This document shows positions 19,881 through 29,637 of a stretch of DNA of 39,796 nucleotides, piece after piece. Under the pieces are notes generated by a model that saw only the letters and a list, made by a program, of their open reading frames with translations, had not been told where the DNA came from and ran no database searches. The DNA comes from Trichomonas tenax (lineage: Eukaryota > Parabasalia > Trichomonadida > Trichomonadidae). Each line of letters starts with the position of its first letter. The stretch's first letter is position 1. Location: the NCBI GenBank assembly GCA_023091735.1, contig JALKBU010000442.1, forward strand, positions 1-39,796, given 5' to 3'. A program made the translations under genes and the position numbers.

Positions 19881-20141
19881 ATGAGCGAAAATGATAAAAT
19901 CGAGTACGAATATTACTCCGATGAAGAGGAGGACGATGAACTCGAATTGGAAAGAAAGAGGATTATCACAAAACAGTCCATTGAGTTAAAATCGTTAAAC
20001 AGAGAGTTATATTCGATAATAAAGGACGTTAAATTCAATTCAGTCTTCACAGAGTTCAGAAATGTAATGATTATCATTCCTTTGTTCATATTCATTTTTT
20101 GGATCTTATCAATCGGAAAATACGACAAATTTTTATTTTAA
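19881..20141 (+). CDS. Small tail-anchored protein with acidic N-terminus
   Basis: The protein has 86 residues from ATG at 19881. The N-terminus is strongly acidic (YYSDEEEDDELELE), followed by a short charged helix (RKRIITKQSIELKSLNRELY) and one C-terminal TM segment at about residues 62-80 (VMIIIPLFIFIFWILSIG) with a six-residue lumenal tail. This is the layout of a tail-anchored membrane protein with a cytosolic body. I do not recognise a family. The leader TTTTTTATAAATG resembles that of the gene at 24426 (TTTTATAAATG). Confidence 0.6.
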   Translation: MSENDKIEYEYYSDEEEDDELELERKRIITKQSIELKSLNRELYSIIKDVKFNSVFTEFRNVMIIIPLFIFIFWILSIGKYDKFLF

Positions 20142-20466
20142 AATTTGCAAAATTCATCCATGAATACAATTGTTATGTTATACTGTGTTAGAAATTGTAC
20201 CTTTATTAATACAACCGCTTAAAACTAAATATTTTATATCAAAATATAATATTTTTACAAATCAAACTTCAATCTAGTGAATTCATTGCTTTCCATCAGT
20301 AGCTCTATTATGTTTCCAATTTTGAAATCTTAAATTCAAAATATATAAAATATCAAAGTATATTTTCAAATGATTATAATACAATTAACTATGTAGATGT
20401 AATGATATTGGGAAATGAGATTCTCGTAACTAAAAATCGACTTTTAATAAAACGCAAATACTAAAA
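20142..20466. other. Convergent 3' spacer
   Basis: AT-rich spacer between the 3' ends of convergent genes; no features seen. Confidence 0.5.
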
Positions 20467-21036
20467 TTACTTCAAATACTGTTCGACGAATACGTCAACG
20501 CACTTGAGAATGCTGTTTTGCATTTCTGAAGCCTTTCTGAACTCATCATAAGCAATTTCATCATCATTATCTCTATCGAGTTTGCTGAAGAGTTCATTTG
20601 CTTGCCTTTTGTTATCCTCAGCATCAGTACTTCCATTGAGCTCCAAAGAAGCTGTAACGATCGAAATGAATTCAGTTCTCGATATCGTGCAGTCTTTGTT
20701 CTTATCAAAGAGCTTGAAACAGAACATCGACTTCTCTTCAATCGAAGCGCGTTCGCAGGTTTGGGAAACGCCAATTAAAAATTCTGAAAAAGTTAAAGAA
20801 CCATCAGGATCTGTGTCTAAGACATCGAAAATCAATCTTCCGAACTCCTCATTCTTGATTTTCAGAGCCTGCATGAACTCTTTTGGTGAAATTTTTCCAT
20901 CTTTAGAATCTTTGTTGGCAATCTTGATGAAAGCTGTCCACAGCTTCTCGACCTCTGGAGCGGAGAAGTGTGTGTTGTTTTCTAATTCTTCAATTTCATC
21001 TTCTGTCGGTTTGTGTGAACTCGCTGAGTTTCCCAT
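20467..21036 (-). CDS. N-myristoylated EF-hand protein (calcineurin B / NCS / CHP-like)
   Basis: The protein has 189 residues from ATG at 21036. MGNSASS is a good N-myristoylation signal (G2, S6). Four EF-hand positions are visible. The first is degenerate (NKDSKDGKISPKEF, about 41-54). The second is canonical (DTDPDGSLTFSE, 74-85). The third (DKNKDCTISRTE, 111-122) and fourth (DRDNDDEIAYDE, 154-165) have all acidic ligands, but the usual Gly at loop position 6 is Cys and Asp respectively. Length, spacing and the myristoyl signal fit the calcineurin B/calcineurin-B-homologous family, which bind and regulate phosphatases or transporters at membranes in a calcium-dependent way. The partner is not identifiable here. 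Confidence 0.85.
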   Translation of the reverse strand: MGNSASSHKPTEDEIEELENNTHFSAPEVEKLWTAFIKIANKDSKDGKISPKEFMQALKIKNEEFGRLIFDVLDTDPDGSLTFSEFLIGVSQTCERASIEEKSMFCFKLFDKNKDCTISRTEFISIVTASLELNGSTDAEDNKRQANELFSKLDRDNDDEIAYDEFRKASEMQNSILKCVDVFVEQYLK

Positions 21037-22792
21037 TTTCTAGCTTTTTCGATTTATATTCAATATTTTTTCTATAAAGTATGAGAAGTGTATCAACTCT
21101 GGGGATCAGAACCAGATCAAACATGTATGGGCAAATATAACTCTTATGTGATGCCATACATAGTTGTAGTGTTAAACATATATAATATCGTTTCATATTT
21201 TTCATTAACAATTTGATATCAGCCTATTATTGAGTAAATAGCAATATTTATTATAAATATATCACATGCCAACAACATAGTAACATATTACAAATAATGC
21301 AAGCTCCTAATTGAATAATTGTTCAGTATCTTAATTAATAAATACACGAAATCATTGCGGAGACGACAATATACATAGATGCACGCACATATTACATGTT
21401 TTTAATGTGATGCACCAACTTATACTCATAGCCTCCCAATGAATATACTGAAATTAATGATTAATAAAAATAAAAACGATAGGAAAAATAATTAGCATCG
21501 TATATACTATTTTAATAATGTAAACGGTGTCAAATAAATTGTGAAAACGTGACCTTTAACCTTATCCACTTTTAAAATATGGTTTATTATAACAATTACA
21601 TAATGGTAATGCTAATTTCGCCAATTTTGGTCGCTAAAAACGAAATTTGAGAGTTAAAACACTTCTTTTATATGAGGTTTTTTGTAGAAGGAAAGTCTAA
21701 TGGCTAACTCCGTGTATGAGCTTGCAGAGGCATCAATCATATGACGGCAATACAGATTCATAGAGCGCATGACATCCACAACAGAAATATTCTTCAATAT
21801 CTAATTTTGTGAATTGAATCAATTTAATTTTCGACTTTACTTAGCTCTCCTTTCCTAGCTTAGTTTTGTATCACATGCCATCCATCATACTACTCTAACC
21901 ACTCATTAAAACGCATTACATTCCGAGACTGATATCTCATGGTATTAGATTTTCGCGGCAAAGTTCGGCATTATATACACATACATGAGCATAGTGATAT
22001 ATCGAACTCTCACTTCAAATTATTTTTTTGGTTTACATACCAATTTGACATGACAAATTTTTACATGACATATCATAAAGTTTATTTGTCAAAAAGCACA
22101 CAACATCAAAATGCTTGTCTTATCTTGTTCTTTAAATAAATCTAATGATATAAATCGTTAAGATTCTTTCTTCTTTTATAGATTTTGGATCTAAAATTGT
22201 TATCTTTCGACAAATATTTCGCCCATAAAAATTCGTGTTTAGGATTTTGTTTTACTGCCAAACTATTTAGAACTTTGTGTATATTAATGTTTAAATGTGC
22301 TTGGTGTTGCATTTTGACTTTTGCTTTACGATTCGGTATTTCTTTCTTAAATATCTATGTTTTGGTTTGATTTTGAAAGAACTTTATTAAATTTTTGAAT
22401 GTAGCAATATATTAATGTGATCAATGATGATATTCAATATTTGCTTTTATTTGAGATTTCTTCCTTTAAAAATGTGTTTTGTATTGAGTTCTGTTGCAAA
22501 TTTTTAGGACATTCATGCATCAGTTGATTTGAATCTCTGATGTTGCTGAGTCATATAATTAAACGTTGAGTCAAGGGCACAAATATAATTGATTTGAATT
22601 TATTTTTGTCTTTTGTGTTATTAGAATGAACAGAGTTGTCGTCCTTAATGTAGGTGGCATGCGTGATACCGCTTTTAGTGAGTTTTTAAATGTTAATTAA
22701 AAATGAGTTCCGGAAATATTAATGTTTCAAGGGGGCATACTCTTGCTGACATTTTATACCCCAGATATTAGACCTTTGAGTGCCTAGGAGGC
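21037..22792. other. 1.7-kb intergenic region
   Basis: AT-rich DNA without an intact gene. Two copies of the CATGTAA-type word occur facing each other (TTTGACATGACAAATTT and TTACATGACATATC, 22045-22074). At about 22686-22780 there is sequence that looks like the lost 5' part of the following gene: in another frame, FYTPDIRP ends just before it. Confidence 0.5.
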
Positions 22793-24084
22793 ATGGGAGG
22801 AAAAGGTTTTGTAAATAGCAAAATTATGGGCGATGATGATCGAGGAGCTCATATCAGAGCTGAATACAATGTTGTGGGCATGGTTCAAATCGGAGCAACC
22901 GCTGGTGACAATGATCTGGAAAGTCCCAAAGGCGCTTCACCTGGTGGGCTTCCTGATGGAGGAAACAGTGGGGGAGGTGATAGTTCATATTCTAATGGTG
23001 GATTCGGAGGCGGTGGAGGTTCTAGTAGTTTATATTTGAATGATAATTTGATGATCAATTGTGCTGCCGGATCTGGAGTAGCATATAAATACAATGGAGC
23101 CCCTGGTGGTGGTGTTGGATATAACTACATCGTTTGCCCATCGTCAACAGAAATTTTGGAGTCAACAAAATTTTTAAAAATAACCAATAACTCATATTCA
23201 ACGTCAAATCAGAATTATGCAAATGGGCTATGTTCTATGGGAATCCCTGGAAGTGGGGGAGGATGTGGATATCTTATTGGTTTAGGAGGAGAGCCAGGTA
23301 ATTCTTATTCTTCTAATCAAAGATGTGTCGGAGCAAGTGGACAAAGTTATGTTAATCATTCTTTAATAAATGTCGTTGTTGAGGATGGTTTGCAACATTC
23401 TATTAATGAGTATGGTTTCTTCTCAATACAGAATCAATACCTATGTTCAAGTAACTGCGAAATGTGTTCTTCATCAATTAATTGTCAAAGATGCTTCTCA
23501 AACTATTTCAATCAAAAAGGGCAATGTGTCACACAATGTCAACCATCCTGCCAAAGCTCCGCGAACTCATACTCCTGCACTAGCTGTAACAACAGCAGAT
23601 ACCTATATAACGGTCAGTGTTATGATAAATGTCCAAATGGTTTTTATCCGGATTCATCTAAAAATTGCAACAGCTGCATTTCCTGTGTAAAACATGCGAT
23701 GAACCATCAAAATGCACCAAATGCAAGAGCTCGTATAATAAAGTACTCCATGAGGGGAATTGCATTGATTCGTGCCCTCGAGGAACGTATAAAGATGGAG
23801 AATTTTGTCGCTATTGTTCTTCGAGTTGTTCGACTTGCGATAACTCCACCATGTGCACGAAATGCAAAGATAATAAGTTTGCATATAACGGCGAATGTAT
23901 TTATGAGTGCCCGTATGGTTTTGAGCCAGAAGATGGAGTCTGTGTGAAAAATCCAAAATTATGTGTTCGATATTCTTCAAATAAGTGTGTTGTATCAAAA
24001 AAATATAACAACAACGGTATAATGAATCAACTATATTTGTGTTTTTGTTATATCGCGAGTGTTCTTAAAATTAAACAAATATAA
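22793..24084 (+). pseudogene. Glycine-rich plus furin/VSP-like cysteine-rich surface protein, frameshifted
   Basis: The first frame (22793-23947) reads as a glycine-rich domain of the ALK-associated type (GGFGGGGGSSSLYLND, GAPGGGVGYNY, GIPGSGGGCGYLIGLGGE), then cysteine-rich modules (CSSNCEMCSSSINCQRC, CTSCNNSRYLYNGQCYDKCP). Near 23683 the meaningful frame changes to that of 23665-24084, which continues CKTCDEPSKCTKCKSSYN and TCDNSTMCTKCKDNKFAYNG. These C-x2-C modules are furin-like or VSP-like repeats. The expected 5' part (FYTPDIRP, then FECLGGMGGKG) is also split by a frame change just upstream of 22793, with an in-frame TAG. The C-terminal TM segment typical of such proteins is not obvious. 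Trichomonads have many such surface proteins; this copy has at least two frame changes. Confidence 0.75.
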
Positions 24085-24425
24085 ATTTAAAAAAAATGTG
24101 CTAAATGACTCTAAACATCATATATCATATTAAGTAAGTGATTTAAATATAAAAATTTGTTATCAAGGCTAGATTTCAAATAGAAATATGAAAATCAAAA
24201 TTCAAATGAATTATGAAATGAGAACATAATAATTTATTAGAGAAATCTAAATAATATGATATGCAATGGTCAAAACTTGATTTTACGCGAAATTTAAACA
24301 AGATTTTATGTTAAAAGTAAAAATTAATGAATATTTGGGGGTTACATAGATAATATTGTCTAAAAATTTCATTAAAAATGAAAAATAAATTTATTTTTTA
24401 GCCGTTTAAAAATTTTATAAATGAA
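24085..24425. other. Intergenic region
   Basis: AT-rich spacer. The leader just before the next gene ends in TTTTATAAATGAAATG, with an overlapping out-of-frame ATG-AAA-TGA at 24421-24429. Confidence 0.5.
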
Positions 24426-25853
24426 ATGAATTCTTCGACAGGATCGAGCACAAACTCACTGTTGAAATACGCAAAAGACTTGAATCGAAGCGCGTCGAAG
24501 ATCACCCAAAACGCGCAGCACCAAGTTCAAGAATTCGAGTTGATCGACATTATCGATAAGAAAGGAGTCGAAGATCACAGAGAAAAGCATGAACTTAGGT
24601 CGAGACTGAGGAGTGCAGAAGAAAGGATTCAGACTTTAGAGGATATTCTATCAAAACAATCCGTTAATAAAACATCGAAACAAAAATCAGTGCAAACGAA
24701 AGAAATTCCAGTAGAATACGCTAATAGTCTATCAGCAAGAGCGTTATCTAAATGCTCTTGCTCCTCAGACTGTTCTACGACCTCTTCTTTACTTAATTCG
24801 ACAACAGAAGAGAGCGATTTGCTATTAATACAGTCATCACCAATCTCCTCACGAACAGCAACGATATCATCACTCTTAAATAGCAAAAGCACGTCTAAAA
24901 GTTCATCAAAGAGCAAATCGAAGCCAGTTAAAGTTATTCTCGTTGATTCAGAGAAGCCAAAGCAGGCCAAAGAGACTCAGAAGCAAATATTCATCGTTGA
25001 TCGCTCAAACAAGGCAAAAACACAAGATATTTCGCATTACAAGTCTAAAAAGCATTCTACGGTTGATACACTTAGCACTGATATCACCGCAGTTACAGAT
25101 TCCACTTTGCCGGTCTCCAAAGAGACAAGCTTAACAAGTTCTTCAATTGCAACTTCATCACTAGAAAAATCAACGACAAGGCCATCTGCGCAGTCAATAA
25201 CAGTGTCAGACAATACTAGTGAGCAAAGTGACGTGGCTTCTGACATTTCTACTTCAACTTTGTTGAATTCAACAAAAGATTCTCTAAAATCGAAAGAAAC
25301 AAAGTCAGAAAGTGACATAAGGACCAGCAGACGTCACACGAGGTACTACGAAGACGAAATCGAGCGCAGAGCCCAAGAAAAAGTCAGAGAGTACTTAAAT
25401 CGTCACCAAGAGCGAAAGAGAGCACAACACAGAGATTATCTCGAAGGATGGCACGAACACAGAGTTTACGAAGCGAGAGAGGCCGCAAAACCGATAACAA
25501 CGAATGAAGTCATCAATAATTTGGAGAAATATGCTGAAGTTAAGTTCGTTGAGATGCAGAACATCTGCGATTCGATGCAGAAGAAGTTTTGCCGCTGCAA
25601 GAGAATGAGAGAGCTCGAATGCGAAAACAACAGACTGAAGATGAACATGAAGAGGATAAAGAGGGCCGTCTCTAGCTACAGGAATAGGAAAGAGCTCAAA
25701 CAGATTGATGACATTTTTTCTGATGTCAATGAGCAGCAACTTCTTAATCACATCGCAGTTGAATTCCACGATTTTCTCGGATCAAATGAAAACATTTCTA
25801 GAGAAACAGCGTACAAGTTGATAAGCCGTGCTGCGAAGGCTATGAAGAAATAG
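24426..25853 (+). CDS. Serine-rich coiled-coil protein, unknown function
   Basis: The protein has 475 residues. Residues about 30-80 are charged and helical (DKKGVEDHREKHELRSRLRSAEERIQTLE, in pieces). The middle (about 100-300) is low-complexity, rich in Ser/Thr/Lys (SSKSKSKPVKV, TSLTSSSIATSSLEKS) and probably disordered. The C-terminal 170 residues are strongly charged and helical again (YYEDEIERRAQEKVREYL, MRELECENNRLKMNMKRIKR) with CRCKRM just before. There is no TM or signal peptide. A cytoskeletal or centrosomal scaffold is plausible, but I do not recognise a family. An upstream ATG-AAA-TGA (24421-24429) overlaps the start and may lower initiation unless transcription starts within these few bases. 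Confidence 0.75.
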   Translation: MNSSTGSSTNSLLKYAKDLNRSASKITQNAQHQVQEFELIDIIDKKGVEDHREKHELRSRLRSAEERIQTLEDILSKQSVNKTSKQKSVQTKEIPVEYANSLSARALSKCSCSSDCSTTSSLLNSTTEESDLLLIQSSPISSRTATISSLLNSKSTSKSSSKSKSKPVKVILVDSEKPKQAKETQKQIFIVDRSNKAKTQDISHYKSKKHSTVDTLSTDITAVTDSTLPVSKETSLTSSSIATSSLEKSTTRPSAQSITVSDNTSEQSDVASDISTSTLLNSTKDSLKSKETKSESDIRTSRRHTRYYEDEIERRAQEKVREYLNRHQERKRAQHRDYLEGWHEHRVYEAREAAKPITTNEVINNLEKYAEVKFVEMQNICDSMQKKFCRCKRMRELECENNRLKMNMKRIKRAVSSYRNRKELKQIDDIFSDVNEQQLLNHIAVEFHDFLGSNENISRETAYKLISRAAKAMKK

Positions 25854-26146
25854 CCCATATTTGTTTTATTTGTCTCATTAGTTTGTTAAATGTATTATTT
25901 GTAACTTCTGAAAAATTGATTTTTCTTTTTCTAAAAAAAAGTGTAAAATCTCCAACAAAAAATTTGAGTCGTCAACAATCAAAGTTATAATATAATTCTA
26001 AAATGCAATGACCATTATTTTGATTTTTAATTAAAATAATCGCTTTTTGCATTGTTTTATTTTTGAAATTATTAATTTCTGATTTTATTCGCGAATTTGA
26101 AAGAATGACAATAAAAAAATCTCTATAACATTTATTATTAAAATAC

Positions 26147-28993
26147 TTACAAATAAAGTGATGCTGCGAAAACTATGTCGCGCTTGATCTTTGCGATTGC
26201 ATCGAGAATCTTAACTTCGAGATCAGGACTTCCCATGACAGCGGCTGCTCTTTGTGCTTGTCTGAGTATTTCCTCTGTTCTCTTCATCGTTCTGATGACG
26301 CCGCCTTCGAAGGCGTCTGGATTTTCTTCCATGACGTCTTTGAAGGATTTTCCTGCAGCCCAGTTGTATGTCAATGCGACATATGTTCCATCGAACTTTC
26401 CCATCCACTTCTCCTTCGGTTCGTTTCTTCCGCACTCGAGCATGACGTTGTAGACCCTCTCGCAGATGGCCATAAGCTTGTCCCACGGTTCCTGCATCTC
26501 GTCTGGTATCTCTGGCTCTTCTTTGGCGCCTTCATCAGCAGCGAAAGCGCACATCAATGATGCGATCTGCTGGCTCGTGAGATCGTTGAGCATTCCTGAG
26601 AACATGAGCTCTGTCATGACAAGTTCATCGCCTGCGGTGATGACAGAAGCAACTCTGCCTTTGTCCGTGATGATTCCATCGGAATCGATGAAACCAAGTT
26701 TCTCGATGATTAAACGCATCTCTGTGAGATCTCTTTGCATGACGGCCTTCTTGAGGTAATTGCATCTGTCTGCAGCCATCTTAGAAAGATCCTGGAGTCC
26801 GAGCTTCTTTCTGTACAATTGAATATCTTTTTCATTGATGTTTTGAAGCTTAGGAAGCATCTCTTTCAACTTTTCAAGCTGCGAACAAATCTTTTCGTAC
26901 TTCTTATGCTTTTCGTCGCTGTTCATGACGAAGCTCCAATCCTTCTTGTTGATCTTCTTCGCGCGATAGGCCTTCAACAGCTTGGAGAAAGTGAATGTCA
27001 ATCCACCTTCATTAGTCATATGGTGGACATCGATGACCATATCCGTGATTGCTGTCAACTGTGTTGCATCGAGCTTCACGTGGTAGACTGTGCTGTCCTC
27101 TCTGAGTGGTGGATCAGGCACTATATCGCCCATAGCGTTCTTCTTGCCTGCAACGGCAACGAAGATCTCGAGATCTTTGCGCTTCGCTGCAAAACCTGCC
27201 GCAACAACACCGTATCCGAACTCTCCGATTTCGACGACTCTTCCCATCACTAAGATGTCGCTAAGGCAGTCTCTTGACATCTCCATGTCGCGCTTCTCCT
27301 GCTGCAGCTTTTCGATGGAATCTTCAACGACAACACGCTGCTTCACGCGTGCTTCGTTGTTGACGACAATAGCAGCAGCTTGGCGAGCATAGTCATCTCT
27401 CTCCTTCTCCTTGAGAGGCTCTTCTCTCTCCATCTGGAACTGGTGGAAGGAGCGCTTCATAAGGAGCTCTGGATCCATCATTCTTGTGCAGATCAGTGAC
27501 AGAAGCATGTGGTATGTAACGTGGAACTCAGAGTTCAATGGCTGAGCTTCGCCGAGCATCAATTCGCAGAAAGGACGCTCTTGAGGATCACCTGTGCAAG
27601 CGATGACGACACTTCCGAACTTGTCGTTGTTTCTACGACCTGCACGGCCGCTCATTTGGATGAACTCTGAGCTTGTGAGCAGACGGCGCTTGTTACCATC
27701 GAACTTGGTCAAAGAATGGAACAAAACAGATCTCGCTGGCATGTTCAGACCCATAGCGAACGTCTCTGTAGCGAACAATATCTTGAGAAGGCCGTATTGG
27801 AACAATAACTCGATCAGCTCTTTCATGAGAGGAATGAGGCCGCCGTGGTGAACACCGATACCGCGTGTGAGGAATCCACGCAATGTTTGGATTTGTGGAA
27901 GTTCTTTATCAGCTTCGTCGAGTTTTTCGATTGTAACATCGATCATTTGGTTGATTTGCTCTGATTCTTCTTCTGTAACGAATGTCTTTCCTACTAAATT
28001 CGTTGGAAGCTCGTCGCACAGCTTTCTTCCGAAAGCGAATACGATGAGAGGCGCTTGATCGTTCTTAACGAGCCACGTTGCGACTTCTGTGCATAATTTG
28101 TCTGTTGTTTGACGAGAAACTTGCTTTGGTTCGCCTGTATTGAGTTTTGTGACAGCAACACCTCTGAAGATGCTCTTGTTGTCTTCCGGCTTGACTTGGG
28201 AGTACGCTTCGTGTACAGCAAGGTTGTTTAGAGGCCCTTCGCCATCACGAATTAATTTTGGTGGTTCTGAGCCACTTGGCGCTAAATAGAACTTGAGAGG
28301 GACGGGTCTGTGATTTGTGTAGACGACGTGGCATGGCTGGTGGTGAATAGATGCAATCCACTCAGAAAATTCGCGAGAATTTGGAATTGTTGCAGAAAGG
28401 AAAACAAAGTGCACAGAATCAGGAAGCATGATAATAGACTCCTCCCAGACGACGCCTCTCTCGGGATCTTTCATGTAATGGATTTCATCGTAGATAACCC
28501 AAGAAAGTTCGTGAATAAGCGAGTCTCCTCTGTAAAGCATCATGCGCAAGATCTCTGTAGTCATAACGAGTATAGGGGCACTTGAATTCACAGTTACATC
28601 GCCTGTTATAAGACCAACTTCGCCGAATTGTAATTGAAGCTCTCTATACTTCTGGTTAGAAAGAGCTTTGATTGGTGATGTGTAAACGACACGTGAATTT
28701 CTTTTAATTGCTGATTGAATGGCATATAACGCGATTGCTGTCTTTCCTGCTGATGTATGTGCAGAAACAAGCACAGATTCGTTCCTATGGACGCATCCTA
28801 TAGCCGTTTCCTGGAATTTGTCGAGCTTATACTCGTATTCCAATAATGGTTCTTTTGGAAACTCGACGGGATCGATCGATGTCTGTCCATCTGGTAGCGC
28901 AACAAAGTGAAGAACGTTGTCGCCTTCTGTTGATTGCTGAAATGATGAAGCTTTTGGTGCTTCTATATATTGTTCCGGAGCTTCAGCAATCAT
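26147..28993 (-). CDS. MTR4: MTR4 RNA helicase (Ski2-like DExH, nuclear exosome cofactor)
   Basis: The protein has 948 residues. Helicase motifs are all present: motif I AHTSAGKT (78-85), motif Ia TSPIKALSNQK (105-115), motif II DEIH (169-172), motif III SAT (200-202) and motif VI QMSGRAGRR (446-454). The block WVIYDEIHYMKDPERGVVWEE and the C-terminus ending KIKRDIVFAASLYL are typical of MTR4 rather than SKI2, and RSFHQFQ matches the MTR4 region after the helicase core. An arch/KOW-like insert (GEFGYGVVAAGF) follows. MTR4 unwinds RNA and feeds it to the nuclear exosome, usually as part of TRAMP. The N-terminal extension is short. The gene is divergent from the coiled-coil gene at 29638, sharing a 640-bp upstream region with three CATGTAA-type boxes. 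Confidence 0.95.
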   Translation of the reverse strand: MIAEAPEQYIEAPKASSFQQSTEGDNVLHFVALPDGQTSIDPVEFPKEPLLEYEYKLDKFQETAIGCVHRNESVLVSAHTSAGKTAIALYAIQSAIKRNSRVVYTSPIKALSNQKYRELQLQFGEVGLITGDVTVNSSAPILVMTTEILRMMLYRGDSLIHELSWVIYDEIHYMKDPERGVVWEESIIMLPDSVHFVFLSATIPNSREFSEWIASIHHQPCHVVYTNHRPVPLKFYLAPSGSEPPKLIRDGEGPLNNLAVHEAYSQVKPEDNKSIFRGVAVTKLNTGEPKQVSRQTTDKLCTEVATWLVKNDQAPLIVFAFGRKLCDELPTNLVGKTFVTEEESEQINQMIDVTIEKLDEADKELPQIQTLRGFLTRGIGVHHGGLIPLMKELIELLFQYGLLKILFATETFAMGLNMPARSVLFHSLTKFDGNKRRLLTSSEFIQMSGRAGRRNNDKFGSVVIACTGDPQERPFCELMLGEAQPLNSEFHVTYHMLLSLICTRMMDPELLMKRSFHQFQMEREEPLKEKERDDYARQAAAIVVNNEARVKQRVVVEDSIEKLQQEKRDMEMSRDCLSDILVMGRVVEIGEFGYGVVAAGFAAKRKDLEIFVAVAGKKNAMGDIVPDPPLREDSTVYHVKLDATQLTAITDMVIDVHHMTNEGGLTFTFSKLLKAYRAKKINKKDWSFVMNSDEKHKKYEKICSQLEKLKEMLPKLQNINEKDIQLYRKKLGLQDLSKMAADRCNYLKKAVMQRDLTEMRLIIEKLGFIDSDGIITDKGRVASVITAGDELVMTELMFSGMLNDLTSQQIASLMCAFAADEGAKEEPEIPDEMQEPWDKLMAICERVYNVMLECGRNEPKEKWMGKFDGTYVALTYNWAAGKSFKDVMEENPDAFEGGVIRTMKRTEEILRQAQRAAAVMGSPDLEVKILDAIAKIKRDIVFAASLYL

Positions 28994-29637
28994 TTATTTT
29001 TCTTGAAAATTTTTTTGTCTTCAATAAAATTTTGAATTAATAAACCCCTCTATTCATTTCCTTTTTTACAATTTTAATAGAAAAATGCTTAATTTTACAT
29101 GGCAAATTTTTATTCTTTTGTCATGTAAAGTCAATAATTGTTTTCATCTGAATCGAATATATCTCAACTAATCTTGACATTTGTTATTTTTAGCATTAAA
29201 TCTTAGATCTTCGATTTTTGTCATGTAAACTAAAAATTAAAAACGTGAAAAAAGAAATCTGTAAAAGAAATGATAATAAGCAAAATGAACTTACATTTTT
29301 TCATCATTAGGAATAAAAATGATCTATGTCAAAAACTTGAAATTAATTGAGAAATCTTGACTTTTCATTATTTTCATCAAAAAGTCATCGGAAATGCAAT
29401 ATTTTAAAATTTTAATTAAATTAAATAATATGATTATATGATTTAAAATATATTATTAAAGAAAAATCATATTGAAGAAAAATAATTATCGAGATAATGC
29501 ATTTTTAAAATAATTATGGCCTCATTTATAAAAACAAATTTAAGCTCAAAAATGAAGAATATAGACAAAATTATATCTGTTGCACTTAAAATATCACAAA
29601 TTTATTTTCCGTTGAACGTTTAGAAACAAAATTCTTG
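28994..29637. other. Shared upstream region of MTR4 and coiled-coil gene
   Basis: AT-rich divergent intergenic region. Besides the CATGTAA-type boxes listed separately there is no gene. Confidence 0.6.
29093..29230. promoter_or_regulatory. Three TTTTGYCATGTAAA-type boxes in a divergent promoter region
   Basis: TTTTACATGGCAAA (29093-29106, reverse orientation), TTTTGTCATGTAAAG (29116-29130) and TTTTTGTCATGTAAAC (29215-29230) lie 100-240 bp upstream of the MTR4 start. Three near-identical 13-15 bp words within 140 bp is unlikely by chance. A binding site for a transcription factor is the simplest reading. Confidence 0.4.
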
